Assembly (NCBI GenBank): GCA_017405445.1
Contig: JAFRAK010000048.1
Location: 1-62,652, forward strand
Direction of reading: 5' to 3'
DNA: 62,652 nucleotides
Source: Bacilli bacterium
GTDB lineage: Bacteria; Bacillota_I; Bacilli_A; RF39; UBA660
Shown: positions 15,193-23,670 of the stretch, piece after piece
Layout of the letters: each line of letters begins with the position of its first letter
Position numbering within the stretch: position 1 is the first letter of the stretch
Made by a program: the position numbers and the translations under genes
Notes under the pieces: model-generated
Database searches by the model: none
Seen by the model: the letters and a program-made list of their open reading frames with translations, nothing else
What the model was told of the DNA's origin: nothing

Positions 15193-17724
15193 ATGTTGGA
15201 CAAAAAATATAATCATTTAGAGGTAGAAAAAGGTAAATATAATGTATGGAAAGAGAAAGGTTATTTTAAAGCCGATAATACTTCTGATAAGACTCCTTTT
15301 TGTATTGTCATTCCACCTCCAAATGTAACAGGAAAATTACATATTGGACATGCTTATGATACAGCTATTCAAGATGCAATTATTCGTTATAAGAGAATGA
15401 AGGGTTTTGATGCTTTATGGTTACCAGGAATGGATCATGCGGCTATTTCAACTGAAGCTAAAGTTGTTAAAAAGTTAAAAGACCAAGGAATTGATAAATA
15501 CGAATATGGAAGAGAAAAATTCTTAAAGGCTTGTTGGGACTGGACTCATGAATATGGAGATAGTATTAGAAGTCAATGGGCTGCTCTTGGTTTATCAGTT
15601 GATTATACAAGAGAAAGATTTACTTTAGATGAAGATTTAAATAAAGCAGTTAGACAAATCTTTGTTGATTACTATAACAAAGGAATGATTTATCGTGGAG
15701 AAAAGATTATTAACTGGGATCCTGCTGCACAAACTGCACTTTCTAATGAGGAAGTTATTTATAAATCTGAAAAGAGTGCATTTTATCACATTAAATATAA
15801 ATTAGAGGACTCTGAAGAGTATTTAGATGTTGCAACAACTCGTCCTGAAACTTTATTTGGAGATACTGCTGTTGCGGTTAATGAAGCAGATAAAAGATAT
15901 AAAAAGTTTGTTGGTAAAAATGTTATTTTACCATTAATGGATAAACCTATTCCTGTTATTACAGATGAACATGCAGATATGACAAAAGGTACTGGTGTTG
16001 TTAAAATTACTCCTGCACATGATCCTAATGACTTTGAAGTAGGAAATCGTCATAATTTAGAAAGAATTGTTATTATGAATGATGATGCGACAATGAATGA
16101 AAATGTTCCAAAGAAATATCAAGGAATGACTAGAGAAAAATGTCGTGAAGAAGTTGTCAAAGATTTGGAAAAACTAGGATTAATGCTTGAGATAGAACCA
16201 TTAGTTCATGAAGTTGGACATAGTGAAAGAACTGATGTTATGGTTGAACCAATGATCAAAGAACAATGGTTTGTTAAGATGGAACCACTAGCTGAAGCAG
16301 TATTAAAGTTCCAAGATGATAAAGAAAAGAAAATTAATTTTGTACCAAAAAGATTTGAAAAAGTATTAAGACACTGGATGGAAATTTCTTATGACTGGTG
16401 TATTTCAAGACAATTATGGTGGGGACATCGAATTCCTGCTTGGTATAAAGATGGAGAGATATATGTTGGAATGGAAGCTCCTAAAGAAGAAGGTTGGGTA
16501 CAAGATGAAGACGTATTAGATACTTGGTTTTCATCAGCACTTTGGCCTTTTTCAACATTAGGTTGGCCTGAAAAAACAAAAGATTTTGAAAGATATTTTC
16601 CAACAGATTGTTTAGTAACTGGATATGATATTATATTCTTCTGGGTTGCTAGAATGGCTTTCCAATCTGAATTTGTAACTGGTCATAGACCATTTAAAGA
16701 TTGCGTTATTCATGGCTTAATTCGAGATAAATTAGGAAGAAAAATGTCTAAATCATTAGGAAATGGAGTAGATCCATTTGATATGGTTGATAAATATGGT
16801 GCAGATTCTCTACGTTTCTATTTAACTACAGATGGATCTATGGGAATGGATTTAAGATTTGATGAAGTTAAATTAACATCTACTTGGAATTTCATTAATA
16901 AAATTTGGAATGCTTCTAGATTTACTTTAATGAATATTGAAAATTTAAAAGAAATAGAATTAAAGAATTTAAAAAATGAAGATAAATGGATTTTATCAAA
17001 ATATGAAAAAACATTAAAATCTGTTATTAAACATATGGATAAGTATGAATTCAATTTAGCAGGATCAGAAATCTATGATTTTGTCTGGAGTAGTTTCTGT
17101 GATAATTATATTGAAATGGCAAAATATTCTTTAGATAAAGTTGAAACACAGTCAACATTATGTTTTGTATTAACTGGTATTTTGAAAATGTTACATCCAT
17201 TTATGCCTTTTGTAACAGAAGAAATTTATTCTTTATTACCTATTAAAGATTCTGAATCTATTATGATTTCTAATTATCCAGAATATGAAAAGAAATATGT
17301 ATTTGATTTAGAAGAGTCTGTTGTAGATGATCAAATAGAGTTTATTAAAAACTTTAGAAATGTAAAAGCAGAGAATAATATTACAAAAGATATGAAAGTA
17401 ATGTTTGATACTGATGATGATAATGAACTTATTGTTAAATTATTAAAATTAGAAGATCATTTAGTAAAAGAACCATTAGGAATTAAAGCTTATAAAGTAT
17501 TCTCTAATCGTGTTAAAGGACAAATCTTCTTTGAAAAGATTGAATCAGAAGCAGATAAGGCTCAAAAAGAAGTACAAATTACGATATTAAAACAATCCAT
17601 TGAAAGAAGAGAAAAATTATTATCAAATGAGAATTATGTTAATAAAGCTCCTAAGAATATTGTTGAATTAGATCGACAAAAACTTGAAGAAGAAAAGAAA
17701 AAATTAGAAGAGTTAACGAAGTAG
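15193..17724 (+). CDS. valS: Valine--tRNA ligase
   Basis: 843 residues, a normal length for a short bacterial ValRS (about 880). Class I signatures: PPPNVTGKLHIGHAYD with HIGH at 50-53 and KMSKS at about 517-521. The editing domain (about 190-350, with ATTRPETLFGDTA and KGTGVVKITPAHDPND), the anticodon-binding domain and the C-terminal coiled coil (about 780-843, K/E rich) are all present. It charges tRNA-Val in the cytosol and hydrolyses threonyl-tRNA errors. Expression is under the T-box at 14950-15172, and a terminator overlaps its stop. Confidence 0.97.
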   Translation: MLDKKYNHLEVEKGKYNVWKEKGYFKADNTSDKTPFCIVIPPPNVTGKLHIGHAYDTAIQDAIIRYKRMKGFDALWLPGMDHAAISTEAKVVKKLKDQGIDKYEYGREKFLKACWDWTHEYGDSIRSQWAALGLSVDYTRERFTLDEDLNKAVRQIFVDYYNKGMIYRGEKIINWDPAAQTALSNEEVIYKSEKSAFYHIKYKLEDSEEYLDVATTRPETLFGDTAVAVNEADKRYKKFVGKNVILPLMDKPIPVITDEHADMTKGTGVVKITPAHDPNDFEVGNRHNLERIVIMNDDATMNENVPKKYQGMTREKCREEVVKDLEKLGLMLEIEPLVHEVGHSERTDVMVEPMIKEQWFVKMEPLAEAVLKFQDDKEKKINFVPKRFEKVLRHWMEISYDWCISRQLWWGHRIPAWYKDGEIYVGMEAPKEEGWVQDEDVLDTWFSSALWPFSTLGWPEKTKDFERYFPTDCLVTGYDIIFFWVARMAFQSEFVTGHRPFKDCVIHGLIRDKLGRKMSKSLGNGVDPFDMVDKYGADSLRFYLTTDGSMGMDLRFDEVKLTSTWNFINKIWNASRFTLMNIENLKEIELKNLKNEDKWILSKYEKTLKSVIKHMDKYEFNLAGSEIYDFVWSSFCDNYIEMAKYSLDKVETQSTLCFVLTGILKMLHPFMPFVTEEIYSLLPIKDSESIMISNYPEYEKKYVFDLEESVVDDQIEFIKNFRNVKAENNITKDMKVMFDTDDDNELIVKLLKLEDHLVKEPLGIKAYKVFSNRVKGQIFFEKIESEADKAQKEVQITILKQSIERREKLLSNENYVNKAPKNIVELDRQKLEEEKKKLEELTK

Positions 17725-17742
17725 TTAACTCTTCTTTCTTTT
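17706..17742 (+). terminator. Terminator after valS
   Basis: AGAAGAGTTAAC / GTTAACTCTTCT stem with a 6-base loop and T-rich tail. Confidence 0.85.
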
Positions 17743-17797
17743 TATGATATAATTCAATTATTCTTGGCGTGCTGTCCTTGTTGCAAAATAATGTTAG

Positions 17798-17826
17798 TTG
17801 ACTTGTTTCGTAAAATTTGATATAAG
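17798..17826 (+). promoter_or_regulatory. Sigma-A-type promoter of the rel leader
   Basis: TTGACT (17798-17803), 17-base spacer, TATAAG (17821-17826). It drives a short transcript with a small ORF and terminator ahead of the RSH gene. Confidence 0.65.
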
Positions 17827-17849
17827 TATACATATATTGAGGTGATGGT

Positions 17850-17924
17850 ATGAAATACCAAAAAATTATAGAATTTATGTATATTCATTTCATCTATACG
17901 ATGTGTTTCGTTGTGTCAAAATAG
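17850..17924 (+). CDS. 24-residue leader peptide candidate upstream of the RSH gene
   Basis: A short ORF with a good GAGGTGAT ribosome site 5 bases before its ATG, encoding MKYQKIIEFMYIHFIYTMCF plus four residues. It sits between a promoter (17798) and a terminator hairpin that begins at its stop codon, the layout of an attenuator leader. The peptide is rich in Ile, Phe, Tyr and Met but has no run of a single amino acid, so what would be sensed is unclear. A small hydrophobic peptide with its own role is the alternative. Confidence 0.45.
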   Translation: MKYQKIIEFMYIHFIYTMCFVVSK

Positions 17925-17954
17925 ACGGTTCAATGATAATTGAGTCGTTTTTTG
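17922..17954 (+). terminator. Terminator between leader ORF and RSH gene
   Basis: ACGGTTCAAT / ATTGAGTCGT stem (two G-U pairs), 4-base loop, six T. It lies 13 bases before the RSH start codon, so read-through must be allowed for expression from the upstream promoter. Confidence 0.7.
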
Positions 17955-17966
17955 TTGGAGGTATGT

Positions 17967-19433
17967 ATGGTAGGTATTCAAAATGTTGTTTCTATTTTAC
18001 AAATTAAGAATCCTAGTGCGATTCACGATGTTGTAAAGTCTTATCAACTTGCTAAGAATGCACATGATGGTGTTTATAGAGAAAGTGGAGAACCTTATAT
18101 TTCTCATCCAATTAATGTATGTATGAATTTACTTGATATGGAAATATATGATAAGGATACTTTGTGTGCTGCTTTACTTCATGATGTTGTTGAAGATACA
18201 GATGTAACTTTAGAAGATATTTCTGAAATGATTAATCCAAATGTTGCTGATCTTGTTGATGGTGTAACTAAAATGAGGAGAATGAATTTTTCTACAAAGG
18301 AAGAGCAAGTTCTTGCTAATACTAGAAAAATTATTAATGGGTTAAATAAAGATGTTCGTATTATTCTAATTAAGTTAGCAGATAGACTTCATAATATGAA
18401 TACTTTAGAGTTTAAAAAGGAGAATAAACAAAAAGAAAATGCACTTGAGACAATGGAGTTATTTGTCCCTCTTGCTTTATCGATTGGTGCTTATCAAATT
18501 AAAGGTAAATTAGAAGATTTATCTTTGAGTTATTTAGAGCCAGATGCTTATCATAGAATAATAGAAAAAAGAGAAATGCTTGCGGTGAAAGAAAAAGAAT
18601 ATTTAGAAGAAATGAAGGAAAAACTTGAAGTAATACTTAATAAAAAAGATATTCCGAATGATATTATTATTCGTACGATGAATGTTTGTAATATATATAA
18701 AAGAATTATAAAAGGGTATGAGATGGAAAATATTTATGATTTGTTTTATTTAAAAATATTAGTAGATGAAGTAGATGATTGTTACCGTGCTCTTCAATGT
18801 GTTCATCGTAACACTCCTCCTATTAATGGAAGATTTAAAGATTATATTTATAATCCTCGAACGAATCATTATCAATCTCTTCATACAACAGTATCTGATC
18901 AAAATGGAAAATTAATTAAAACTAAAATACGTACTCATGATATGGATAAAGTATCTGCTTTTGGTATTTCTGCTTATTGGAATTTAAAAGAAGATAAAGA
19001 TGCATCTGAAATTCCTCTTCATAAAACAAAAGAAGAAACGCAAGAAGAGATTCGTAATAAACTCCAATTTGCTAAAAAACTACAAGAATTAGATGGTTCT
19101 TTTTCTGAAAATAGGGAGTTTTTTCAAGAAATCAAGCAACAGTTATTAACGGAACATGTTTATGTTTATACTCATAGTGGGGAAAATATTGAATTACCAC
19201 TCGGTTCTACTGCTTTAGATTTTGCTTGTCAGGTATCTCCAGAATTATTAGATACGATGACAGGAGTGTTAGTAAATGGAAAACAATGTCCTGTTCATAC
19301 AATATTAAAAAATAATGATCGTGTTCAAGTCTTAACAAATGGGCTTGTTAACCGAGAAGATTGGGAAAATAGTGCCTATACGAATACTGCGAAACAAAAA
19401 ATCAAATTGTTAAATGAAAAGTCTAGTGAATAG
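17967..19433 (+). CDS. rel: Short RSH (RelA/SpoT homologue) (p)ppGpp synthetase/hydrolase
   Basis: 488 residues from the ATG at 17967, which follows GGAGG; an in-frame TTG at 17940 lies in the terminator. Order: HD hydrolase domain (about 25-150, with HDVVEDT near 71), synthetase domain (about 215-340, with IYDLFYLKIL and RFKDYIYNPRTNHYQSLHTTV), and TGS domain (about 395-455). The zinc-finger and ACT regions of full-length Rel (about 730 residues) are missing. The synthetase keeps the aspartate of YDL but has YLK where most enzymes have a GxR/AxR-type sequence, so strength of synthesis is uncertain; hydrolysis looks intact. It would set the stringent alarmone level. Confidence 0.85.
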   Translation: MVGIQNVVSILQIKNPSAIHDVVKSYQLAKNAHDGVYRESGEPYISHPINVCMNLLDMEIYDKDTLCAALLHDVVEDTDVTLEDISEMINPNVADLVDGVTKMRRMNFSTKEEQVLANTRKIINGLNKDVRIILIKLADRLHNMNTLEFKKENKQKENALETMELFVPLALSIGAYQIKGKLEDLSLSYLEPDAYHRIIEKREMLAVKEKEYLEEMKEKLEVILNKKDIPNDIIIRTMNVCNIYKRIIKGYEMENIYDLFYLKILVDEVDDCYRALQCVHRNTPPINGRFKDYIYNPRTNHYQSLHTTVSDQNGKLIKTKIRTHDMDKVSAFGISAYWNLKEDKDASEIPLHKTKEETQEEIRNKLQFAKKLQELDGSFSENREFFQEIKQQLLTEHVYVYTHSGENIELPLGSTALDFACQVSPELLDTMTGVLVNGKQCPVHTILKNNDRVQVLTNGLVNREDWENSAYTNTAKQKIKLLNEKSSE

Positions 19434-19444
19434 ACTTTTTTTTG
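19419..19444 (+). terminator. Terminator after the RSH gene
   Basis: AGTCT / AGACT stem with a run of T; it overlaps the gene end and the next promoter. Confidence 0.6.
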
Positions 19445-19469
19445 ACAAAAAAATAAATCTACTTATGAT
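19442..19469 (+). promoter_or_regulatory. Sigma-A-type promoter for the SPOR-like gene and radC
   Basis: TTGACA (19442-19447), 16-base spacer, TATGAT (19464-19469), 20 bases before the start. Confidence 0.65.
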
Positions 19470-19489
19470 ATTACTATTATGGTGATACT

Positions 19490-19924
19490 ATGAAGAACAA
19501 ATTCCTAATCGGGTTATGTTTCATATTACTTGGATTTGGAGTCGGTAAGATAATATTTATGAAAATTGATTTTTCTAATATGAAAAAGAAAGGAGAAAAA
19601 TATTATTTTCTACAAGAAGGTGTTTATCAAAATGGTGAAGATTTTTCAAAATTAAAACAGAAAATAACAGAATATCAGGATAATAAAATATATGTATATG
19701 CAGGTATTACGAAAAGTTTAGAAGTAGCGGAAAGATTATTAAATATTTATGATAATAATAATATTTCACTTAGTATTAAAGAAAAATACTTTGTAAATGA
19801 AGAATTTAAGAATAATGTAGAACAGTTTGATTATTTGATTTTATCTTCTAATGATTCTGATGAAGTGTTAAAAATAGAAGAAGTAGTACTTGCCAATTAT
19901 GAAGAAATCATAAAAAACAGATAA
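19490..19924 (+). CDS. Membrane-anchored protein with possible SPOR-like domain
   Basis: 144 residues. One N-terminal membrane helix (about 5-25), then a small alpha/beta domain whose start, YYFLQEGVYQNGEDFSKLKQKI, resembles the first strand and helix of SPOR domains, which bind denuded septal peptidoglycan. A second strand-helix unit follows (KIYVYAGITKSLEVAERLLNIY). The resemblance is pattern-level only. Its location ahead of radC and mreCD, genes of cell shape and division, fits a septal or wall role. It has its own promoter. Confidence 0.5.
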   Translation: MKNKFLIGLCFILLGFGVGKIIFMKIDFSNMKKKGEKYYFLQEGVYQNGEDFSKLKQKITEYQDNKIYVYAGITKSLEVAERLLNIYDNNNISLSIKEKYFVNEEFKNNVEQFDYLILSSNDSDEVLKIEEVVLANYEEIIKNR

Positions 19925-19953
19925 ATATTTCGAATAATATATTTGAGGTGTTT

Positions 19954-20634
19954 ATGAGTACTTATAAAATGAAAGAAATTCCTTTCTCGGAGAGACCAAG
20001 AGAAAGATTAAAGGAAGTAGGAGTAGAAAATCTTACCAATATTGAGTTGTTATCTATTTTATTAAAAACAGGAACAAAGAATAAAAATGTAAAAGATTTA
20101 GCTCTAGAAGTATTTTCTACTTATCCTCTTAGTGATTTAAAAAATATTAGTATGGAAAAATTAACTACTATCTCAGGTATAGGAGAAGTAAAAGCTATAG
20201 AATTGATTGCTTGTATTGAACTTGGAAAAAGAATTGTATTATCTCGTAATAAAATTTTAAAAAAATTAGATACTGCTAGAGACATATGGTTAGATTCTAA
20301 ATACTTATTTTATGATAAAAAACAAGAGTGTTTTTATTGTTACTATTTGGATAATAAAATGAAATTAATTGAGAGAAAACTAATCTTTATGGGAACAATA
20401 AATGCTTCTATTACTCATATTAGAGAAGTATTTAAAGAAGCATATCGAGTAAGTGCAACATCAATTGTATGCTTACATAATCATCCTTCTGGAGATGTTA
20501 ATCCTAGTCAAGCTGATATTTCTTTTACAAAGAATTTAGTAGATACTGGAACTATTCAGGGAATACCTGTTGTTGATCATATTATTGTTTCCCAAGATAC
20601 TTTTTTTAGTTTTTATGAAGAAAATAAAATATAA
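19954..20634 (+). CDS. radC: RadC-family JAB protein
   Basis: 226 residues from the ATG at 19954, placed 6 bases after GAGGTG. N-terminal UPF0758 helix-hairpin-helix region (SERPRERL, then a LTTISGIGEVKAIEL HhH near 70-85) and C-terminal JAB/MPN metalloprotease-like domain with the zinc motif HNHPSGDVNPSQAD (about 168-181) and DHIIV near the end. Called a DNA repair protein for historic reasons; its true role is unsettled. Position before mreC is the same as in many Firmicutes. Confidence 0.9.
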   Translation: MSTYKMKEIPFSERPRERLKEVGVENLTNIELLSILLKTGTKNKNVKDLALEVFSTYPLSDLKNISMEKLTTISGIGEVKAIELIACIELGKRIVLSRNKILKKLDTARDIWLDSKYLFYDKKQECFYCYYLDNKMKLIERKLIFMGTINASITHIREVFKEAYRVSATSIVCLHNHPSGDVNPSQADISFTKNLVDTGTIQGIPVVDHIIVSQDTFFSFYEENKI

Positions 20635-20683
20635 TAATAAAAATGTGATAAACTAAATATAAGAGATGAATGGAGGATTGTAA

Positions 20684-21472
20684 ATGTTTCCAAAAAAGAA
20701 GAATAATAAAATCCTATATATTTCTGTTTTTATCGTTTTATTTGTATTAATTACGATTTCTCTTTTATATCAAGGAAATGATAATGAAGATAAAAATGTA
20801 TTAAAAAATATTTCAATGTTTATAGATAAAATTGTAATGTATCCTTTTACGGAATTAACACATGATAAGAAAGAAAAACCAGAAGAAAGTTATCTCATTC
20901 AAAAAAATGTTAATTCTTCTTTAGAAAAAGAAATAAAAGAATTAAAAGATCAATTAGAACTTAATAAAACATTAACAGAATATGAACCTGTTCATTGTAC
21001 TGTCTTATCTCGTAATAGAAGTTATTGGTTTAATACTATTATGATTGATAAAGGAAGTAAATCTGGTATTAAGAAAAACATGGCTGTTATTACAAAAAAT
21101 GGTTTAGTAGGTAAAATCAGTAAAGTTTCTAAGAATTCTTCTGAAGTTAAATTAATTACTTCTAGTGATGTCAATTATAAAGTTAGTGTTGCGATTAAGA
21201 CAAATAATATTGATCATTTTGCGATTATGAATGGGTATGATTTAGAAAAAGGTTTGATGAAGGCTAGTGGAATTGATAAAACATCTCCTGTTAATATCGG
21301 AGATACTGTTTTAACAAGTGGACTTGGTGAGTTGTTTCCATCTGGTATTTATGTTGGTACTGTTGAAGATATTCAAATGGATAAGTATAATTTAAGTAAA
21401 ATTGTATCTATTAAAACAGGTCAGGATTTTCATTCTATTCATTATGTTACAGTATTGAAGGTGAAAGCATGA
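20684..21472 (+). CDS. mreC: Rod shape-determining protein MreC
   Basis: 262 residues: one N-terminal membrane helix (about 8-27), a coiled coil (about 70-105, ending KELKDQLELNKTL) and the two-barrel periplasm-side domain. Family landmarks are VLSRNRSYWFNTIMIDKGSKSGIKKNMAVITKNGLVGKI and the later GDTVLTSGLGELFPSGIYVG. MreC links the cytoplasmic MreB filaments to wall synthases during elongation. It overlaps mreD by 4 bases. MreB itself, usually just upstream, is not in the window. Confidence 0.93.
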   Translation: MFPKKKNNKILYISVFIVLFVLITISLLYQGNDNEDKNVLKNISMFIDKIVMYPFTELTHDKKEKPEESYLIQKNVNSSLEKEIKELKDQLELNKTLTEYEPVHCTVLSRNRSYWFNTIMIDKGSKSGIKKNMAVITKNGLVGKISKVSKNSSEVKLITSSDVNYKVSVAIKTNNIDHFAIMNGYDLEKGLMKASGIDKTSPVNIGDTVLTSGLGELFPSGIYVGTVEDIQMDKYNLSKIVSIKTGQDFHSIHYVTVLKVKA

Positions 21473-21975
21473 TACCAATTATTACTTTGATTATTTCCTT
21501 TATTTTTGATGGACTTCTTACCAATTATTTACCATATTTAGTTCAAGATTTATCTTATTTTACTCCATTATTTACTGTAACTTCTATATTTATTATTTAT
21601 CCTTTTTATCGTAAAAATGAAAGATCATATTATATTACATTATTTGTATTAGGATTCTTGTATGATTTATTTTATACAAATTTATTATTTTTTAATGCTA
21701 GTATATTTGTTATGATTGGATTTATTAGTATTATTCTTCAAAGAACTTTTAATCTAGGTTTTATTAAGAATATTATTTTTGTTGTTTTTATTATTAGTTT
21801 ATATGAAGGAATTGGTTGCTTCTTTTTATGGTTATATCATATTGTACCTATTACAATACCTAGTATTATTTATAAAATTAGTCATAGTTTATTATTAAAT
21901 ATTATCTATGTAGAAGTTGTTTATTTTGTTTATCAGATTATTCCAAAAAAGTATAAGAAAATTAGTCTTAATTAG
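21469..21975 (+). CDS. mreD: Rod shape-determining protein MreD
   Basis: 168 residues, five or six membrane helices throughout, in the length range of MreD and directly translation-coupled to mreC (ATGA overlap). MreD is poorly conserved in sequence; the call rests on position, size, and features such as FLYDLFYTNLLFFNA in the middle. It works with MreC in the elongation complex. Confidence 0.85.
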   Translation: MIPIITLIISFIFDGLLTNYLPYLVQDLSYFTPLFTVTSIFIIYPFYRKNERSYYITLFVLGFLYDLFYTNLLFFNASIFVMIGFISIILQRTFNLGFIKNIIFVVFIISLYEGIGCFFLWLYHIVPITIPSIIYKISHSLLLNIIYVEVVYFVYQIIPKKYKKISLN

Positions 21976-22019
21976 TACTAATTTTTTTTATTCTTCATAT
22001 TTATTATTAGGTGATTATA

Positions 22020-22580
22020 ATGAATAGAAGAATAATTGAGAAGAAAGTACTAAAAAAGGCTATTAAAACTGCAATCAATAAGTTTTTATCAATGATAGTA
22101 GTGTTTTTACTTGGAATGATTTCTGTTAAAATTAATCCTGATTTACAACCAATGATTAGAGATAAAGTATTTGAAAGTAGTTTTTCTTTTACGAAATTTC
22201 AAAATCTTTATAAAAAGTATTTTGGAAGTCTATTTCCGAAAGAAAAGAGGGAAGAAGTATTATCTGTTTTTAATGAGATTTCTTCTTCTAAACAAGAAGA
22301 AATTCCTGGTGGAGTAAAAATTACTGTTTCAAATCATTCTCCTGTTTCTTCTATTTTAGATGGGTTAATTGTATTTGTGGGGGTTCAAGATCATAAAAAT
22401 ACTGTAATTATTGATCAAGTAGATGGTGTTTCTGCTGTTTATCAAAATGTATCACTTGATAATTATAAATTATATGATTATATAGAAAAAGGGCAAGTAT
22501 TTGGAAAAGTAGATTCTAATGAATATTATTTATTCTTTCAAAAAGATGGTGCAGAGGTTTCTTATAAAGAGTATATTTAA
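22020..22580 (+). CDS. spoIVFA: SpoIVFA-like regulator of the SpoIVFB protease
   Basis: 186 residues from the ATG at 22020, after TTAGGTGAT. One membrane helix (about 23-42), then a region ending in a degenerate M23/LytM-like domain (about 100-186, with SPVSSILDGLIVFVGVQD, VIIDQVDGVSAVYQNV and GQVFGKV). In Bacillus SpoIVFA holds SpoIVFB inactive in the mother-cell outer forespore membrane and is cut by forespore proteases. The gene order mreC-mreD-spoIVFA-spoIVFB is that of B. subtilis except that minCD are missing. The catalytic histidines of active M23 peptidases are absent, as expected. Confidence 0.8.
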   Translation: MNRRIIEKKVLKKAIKTAINKFLSMIVVFLLGMISVKINPDLQPMIRDKVFESSFSFTKFQNLYKKYFGSLFPKEKREEVLSVFNEISSSKQEEIPGGVKITVSNHSPVSSILDGLIVFVGVQDHKNTVIIDQVDGVSAVYQNVSLDNYKLYDYIEKGQVFGKVDSNEYYLFFQKDGAEVSYKEYI

Positions 22581-23301
22581 AATTCATCCTTTAGTATATT
22601 TTTTTACGATACTTTCATTTCTAATCGGTTATTATAAAGAATTTATTATTGTATCTTTTTTAATTATTGTTCATGAACTTGGACATTTTCTTTGTGCAAA
22701 AAGCTTTGGAGTAAAAACAAAACAGATTTATATATATCCCTTAGGTGGAGTGTCTCAATTTTATATGAATATTAATACTTCTTTTTGTAAAGAATTTTTA
22801 ATTCTTATTATGGGACCTATGTTTCAAAATATTGCTTATTTCATATTATGTTTCTTTTTTCCCAATTCTTTAGTTTATCATTATCATGTTGGAATATTAT
22901 TTTTTAATTTATTACCAATTTATCCTTTGGATGGAGGAAAAATACTAAATTTATTTGTAAATTATTTTTTTCCTTTTAAAAAGTCCTTACAAATATCTAT
23001 CTTGATTAGTTATGTTGTTACTGTACTGATTCTTTTTCTTCATCAAGAGTTTTCTATTAATATGATACTTAATTATCTTTTATTTCTTATGATTATTCGA
23101 AAAGAGGAGAGGAGAATTCCTCTTTATTATCATAAATTTTTATTGGAAAGATTATTTCATTCTTTTTCCTTTAGAAGATCAATTATTATTTCTAAAGAAG
23201 AATCATTTTATCGATACCGAAGAAATATTGTTCAAAAAGATAATTCTTTTCTTGATGAAGTAGATTATTTGAAAAACAAATATTTTAGTAAAAATTATTG
23301 A
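22546..23301 (+). CDS. spoIVFB: SpoIVFB-like intramembrane zinc protease (site-2 protease, M50)
   Basis: About 251 residues. The start is uncertain: the ATG at 22546 gives a protein of the right length and overlaps spoIVFA by 35 bases, but no ribosome site is obvious. Zinc motif HELGH near residue 35 and LPIYPLDGGK near 120 with the third ligand are intact, and PLGGVSQF, IMGPMFQNI and HKFLLERLF match SpoIVFB. Bacillus SpoIVFB cuts pro-sigma-K in the mother cell late in sporulation, so a sigK gene should exist elsewhere in the genome. Its stop codon overlaps the -35 of the tRNA-Ala promoter. Confidence 0.85.
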   Translation: MVQRFLIKSIFKIHPLVYFFTILSFLIGYYKEFIIVSFLIIVHELGHFLCAKSFGVKTKQIYIYPLGGVSQFYMNINTSFCKEFLILIMGPMFQNIAYFILCFFFPNSLVYHYHVGILFFNLLPIYPLDGGKILNLFVNYFFPFKKSLQISILISYVVTVLILFLHQEFSINMILNYLLFLMIIRKEERRIPLYYHKFLLERLFHSFSFRRSIIISKEESFYRYRRNIVQKDNSFLDEVDYLKNKYFSKNY

Positions 23302-23326
23302 CATAAAACGTTGATTTTGCTATAAT
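23298..23326 (+). promoter_or_regulatory. Consensus sigma-A promoter of tRNA-Ala
   Basis: Perfect TTGACA (23298-23303), 17-base spacer, perfect TATAAT (23321-23326). Confidence 0.9.
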
Positions 23327-23360
23327 TCAATTACTGGTGCTTGGAAAAATGCTAGTACTT

Positions 23361-23436
23361 GGGGCATTAGCTCAGCTGGGAGAGCGCCACGTTTGCACCG
23401 TGGAGGTCAGCGGTTCGATCCCGCTATGCTCCACCA
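23361..23436 (+). tRNA. tRNA-Ala (anticodon TGC)
   Basis: Cloverleaf by eye: acceptor GGGGCAT pairs with ATGCTCC, anticodon stem CCACG/CGTGG with loop TTTGCAC, T-loop TTCGATC, encoded CCA ending at 23436. Its last 17 bases plus one base downstream recur 576 bp further on. Confidence 0.95.
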
Positions 23437-23437
23437 T
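23420..23437. repeat. att-like direct repeat, left copy (tRNA-Ala 3' end)
   Basis: CCCGCTATGCTCCACCAT covers the 3' arm of the tRNA and is repeated exactly at 23996-24013. Tyrosine-recombinase elements integrate at tRNA 3' ends and leave such a duplication. Confidence 0.8.
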
Positions 23438-23447
23438 ATGATTATTA

Positions 23448-23478
23448 CCATTGTATATCAATGGTTTTTATTTTTTTA
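23448..23478 (+). terminator. Terminator after tRNA-Ala
   Basis: ACCATTG / CAATGGT stem, 5-base loop, T-rich tail. Confidence 0.8.
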
Positions 23479-23516
23479 GGTAATATTTAGGTAATCTAAA
23501 AACTTATGTAATTCGA

Positions 23517-23545
23517 TTGAAATAGCAACTAATATATGTTATAAT
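23517..23545 (+). promoter_or_regulatory. Promoter of the antitoxin RNA
   Basis: TTGAAA (23517-23522), 17-base spacer, TATAAT (23540-23545): a strong forward promoter with no ORF behind it. Confidence 0.75.
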
Positions 23546-23551
23546 GTATAT

Positions 23552-23670
23552 GAATGAAGGAAACTTCATAAAATAAAAAAGGGAACATTCAGTTTTGGTT
23601 TGTTGAATGTCTACCCATATTTTTATGATATAGACATTTAATTTCTCATGAAATTAAGTGTCATTTTTTT
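23552..23670 (+). ncRNA. Candidate antisense RNA (type I antitoxin)
   Basis: Predicted to run from about 23552 to the terminator at 23633-23670 (about 120 bases). It has no good ORF. Its body is complementary to the 3' part of the converging toxin mRNA, including the last toxin codons and the 3' pairing arm, an overlap of roughly 95 bases. This convergent 3'-overlap layout is that of TxpA/RatA and BsrG/SR4 in Bacillus. Ends are inferred from promoter and terminator positions. Confidence 0.6.
23633..23670 (+). terminator. Terminator of the antitoxin RNA
   Basis: 13-base stem GACATTTAATTTC / GAAATTAAGTGTC (one G-U), 4-base loop, seven T. Confidence 0.85.
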
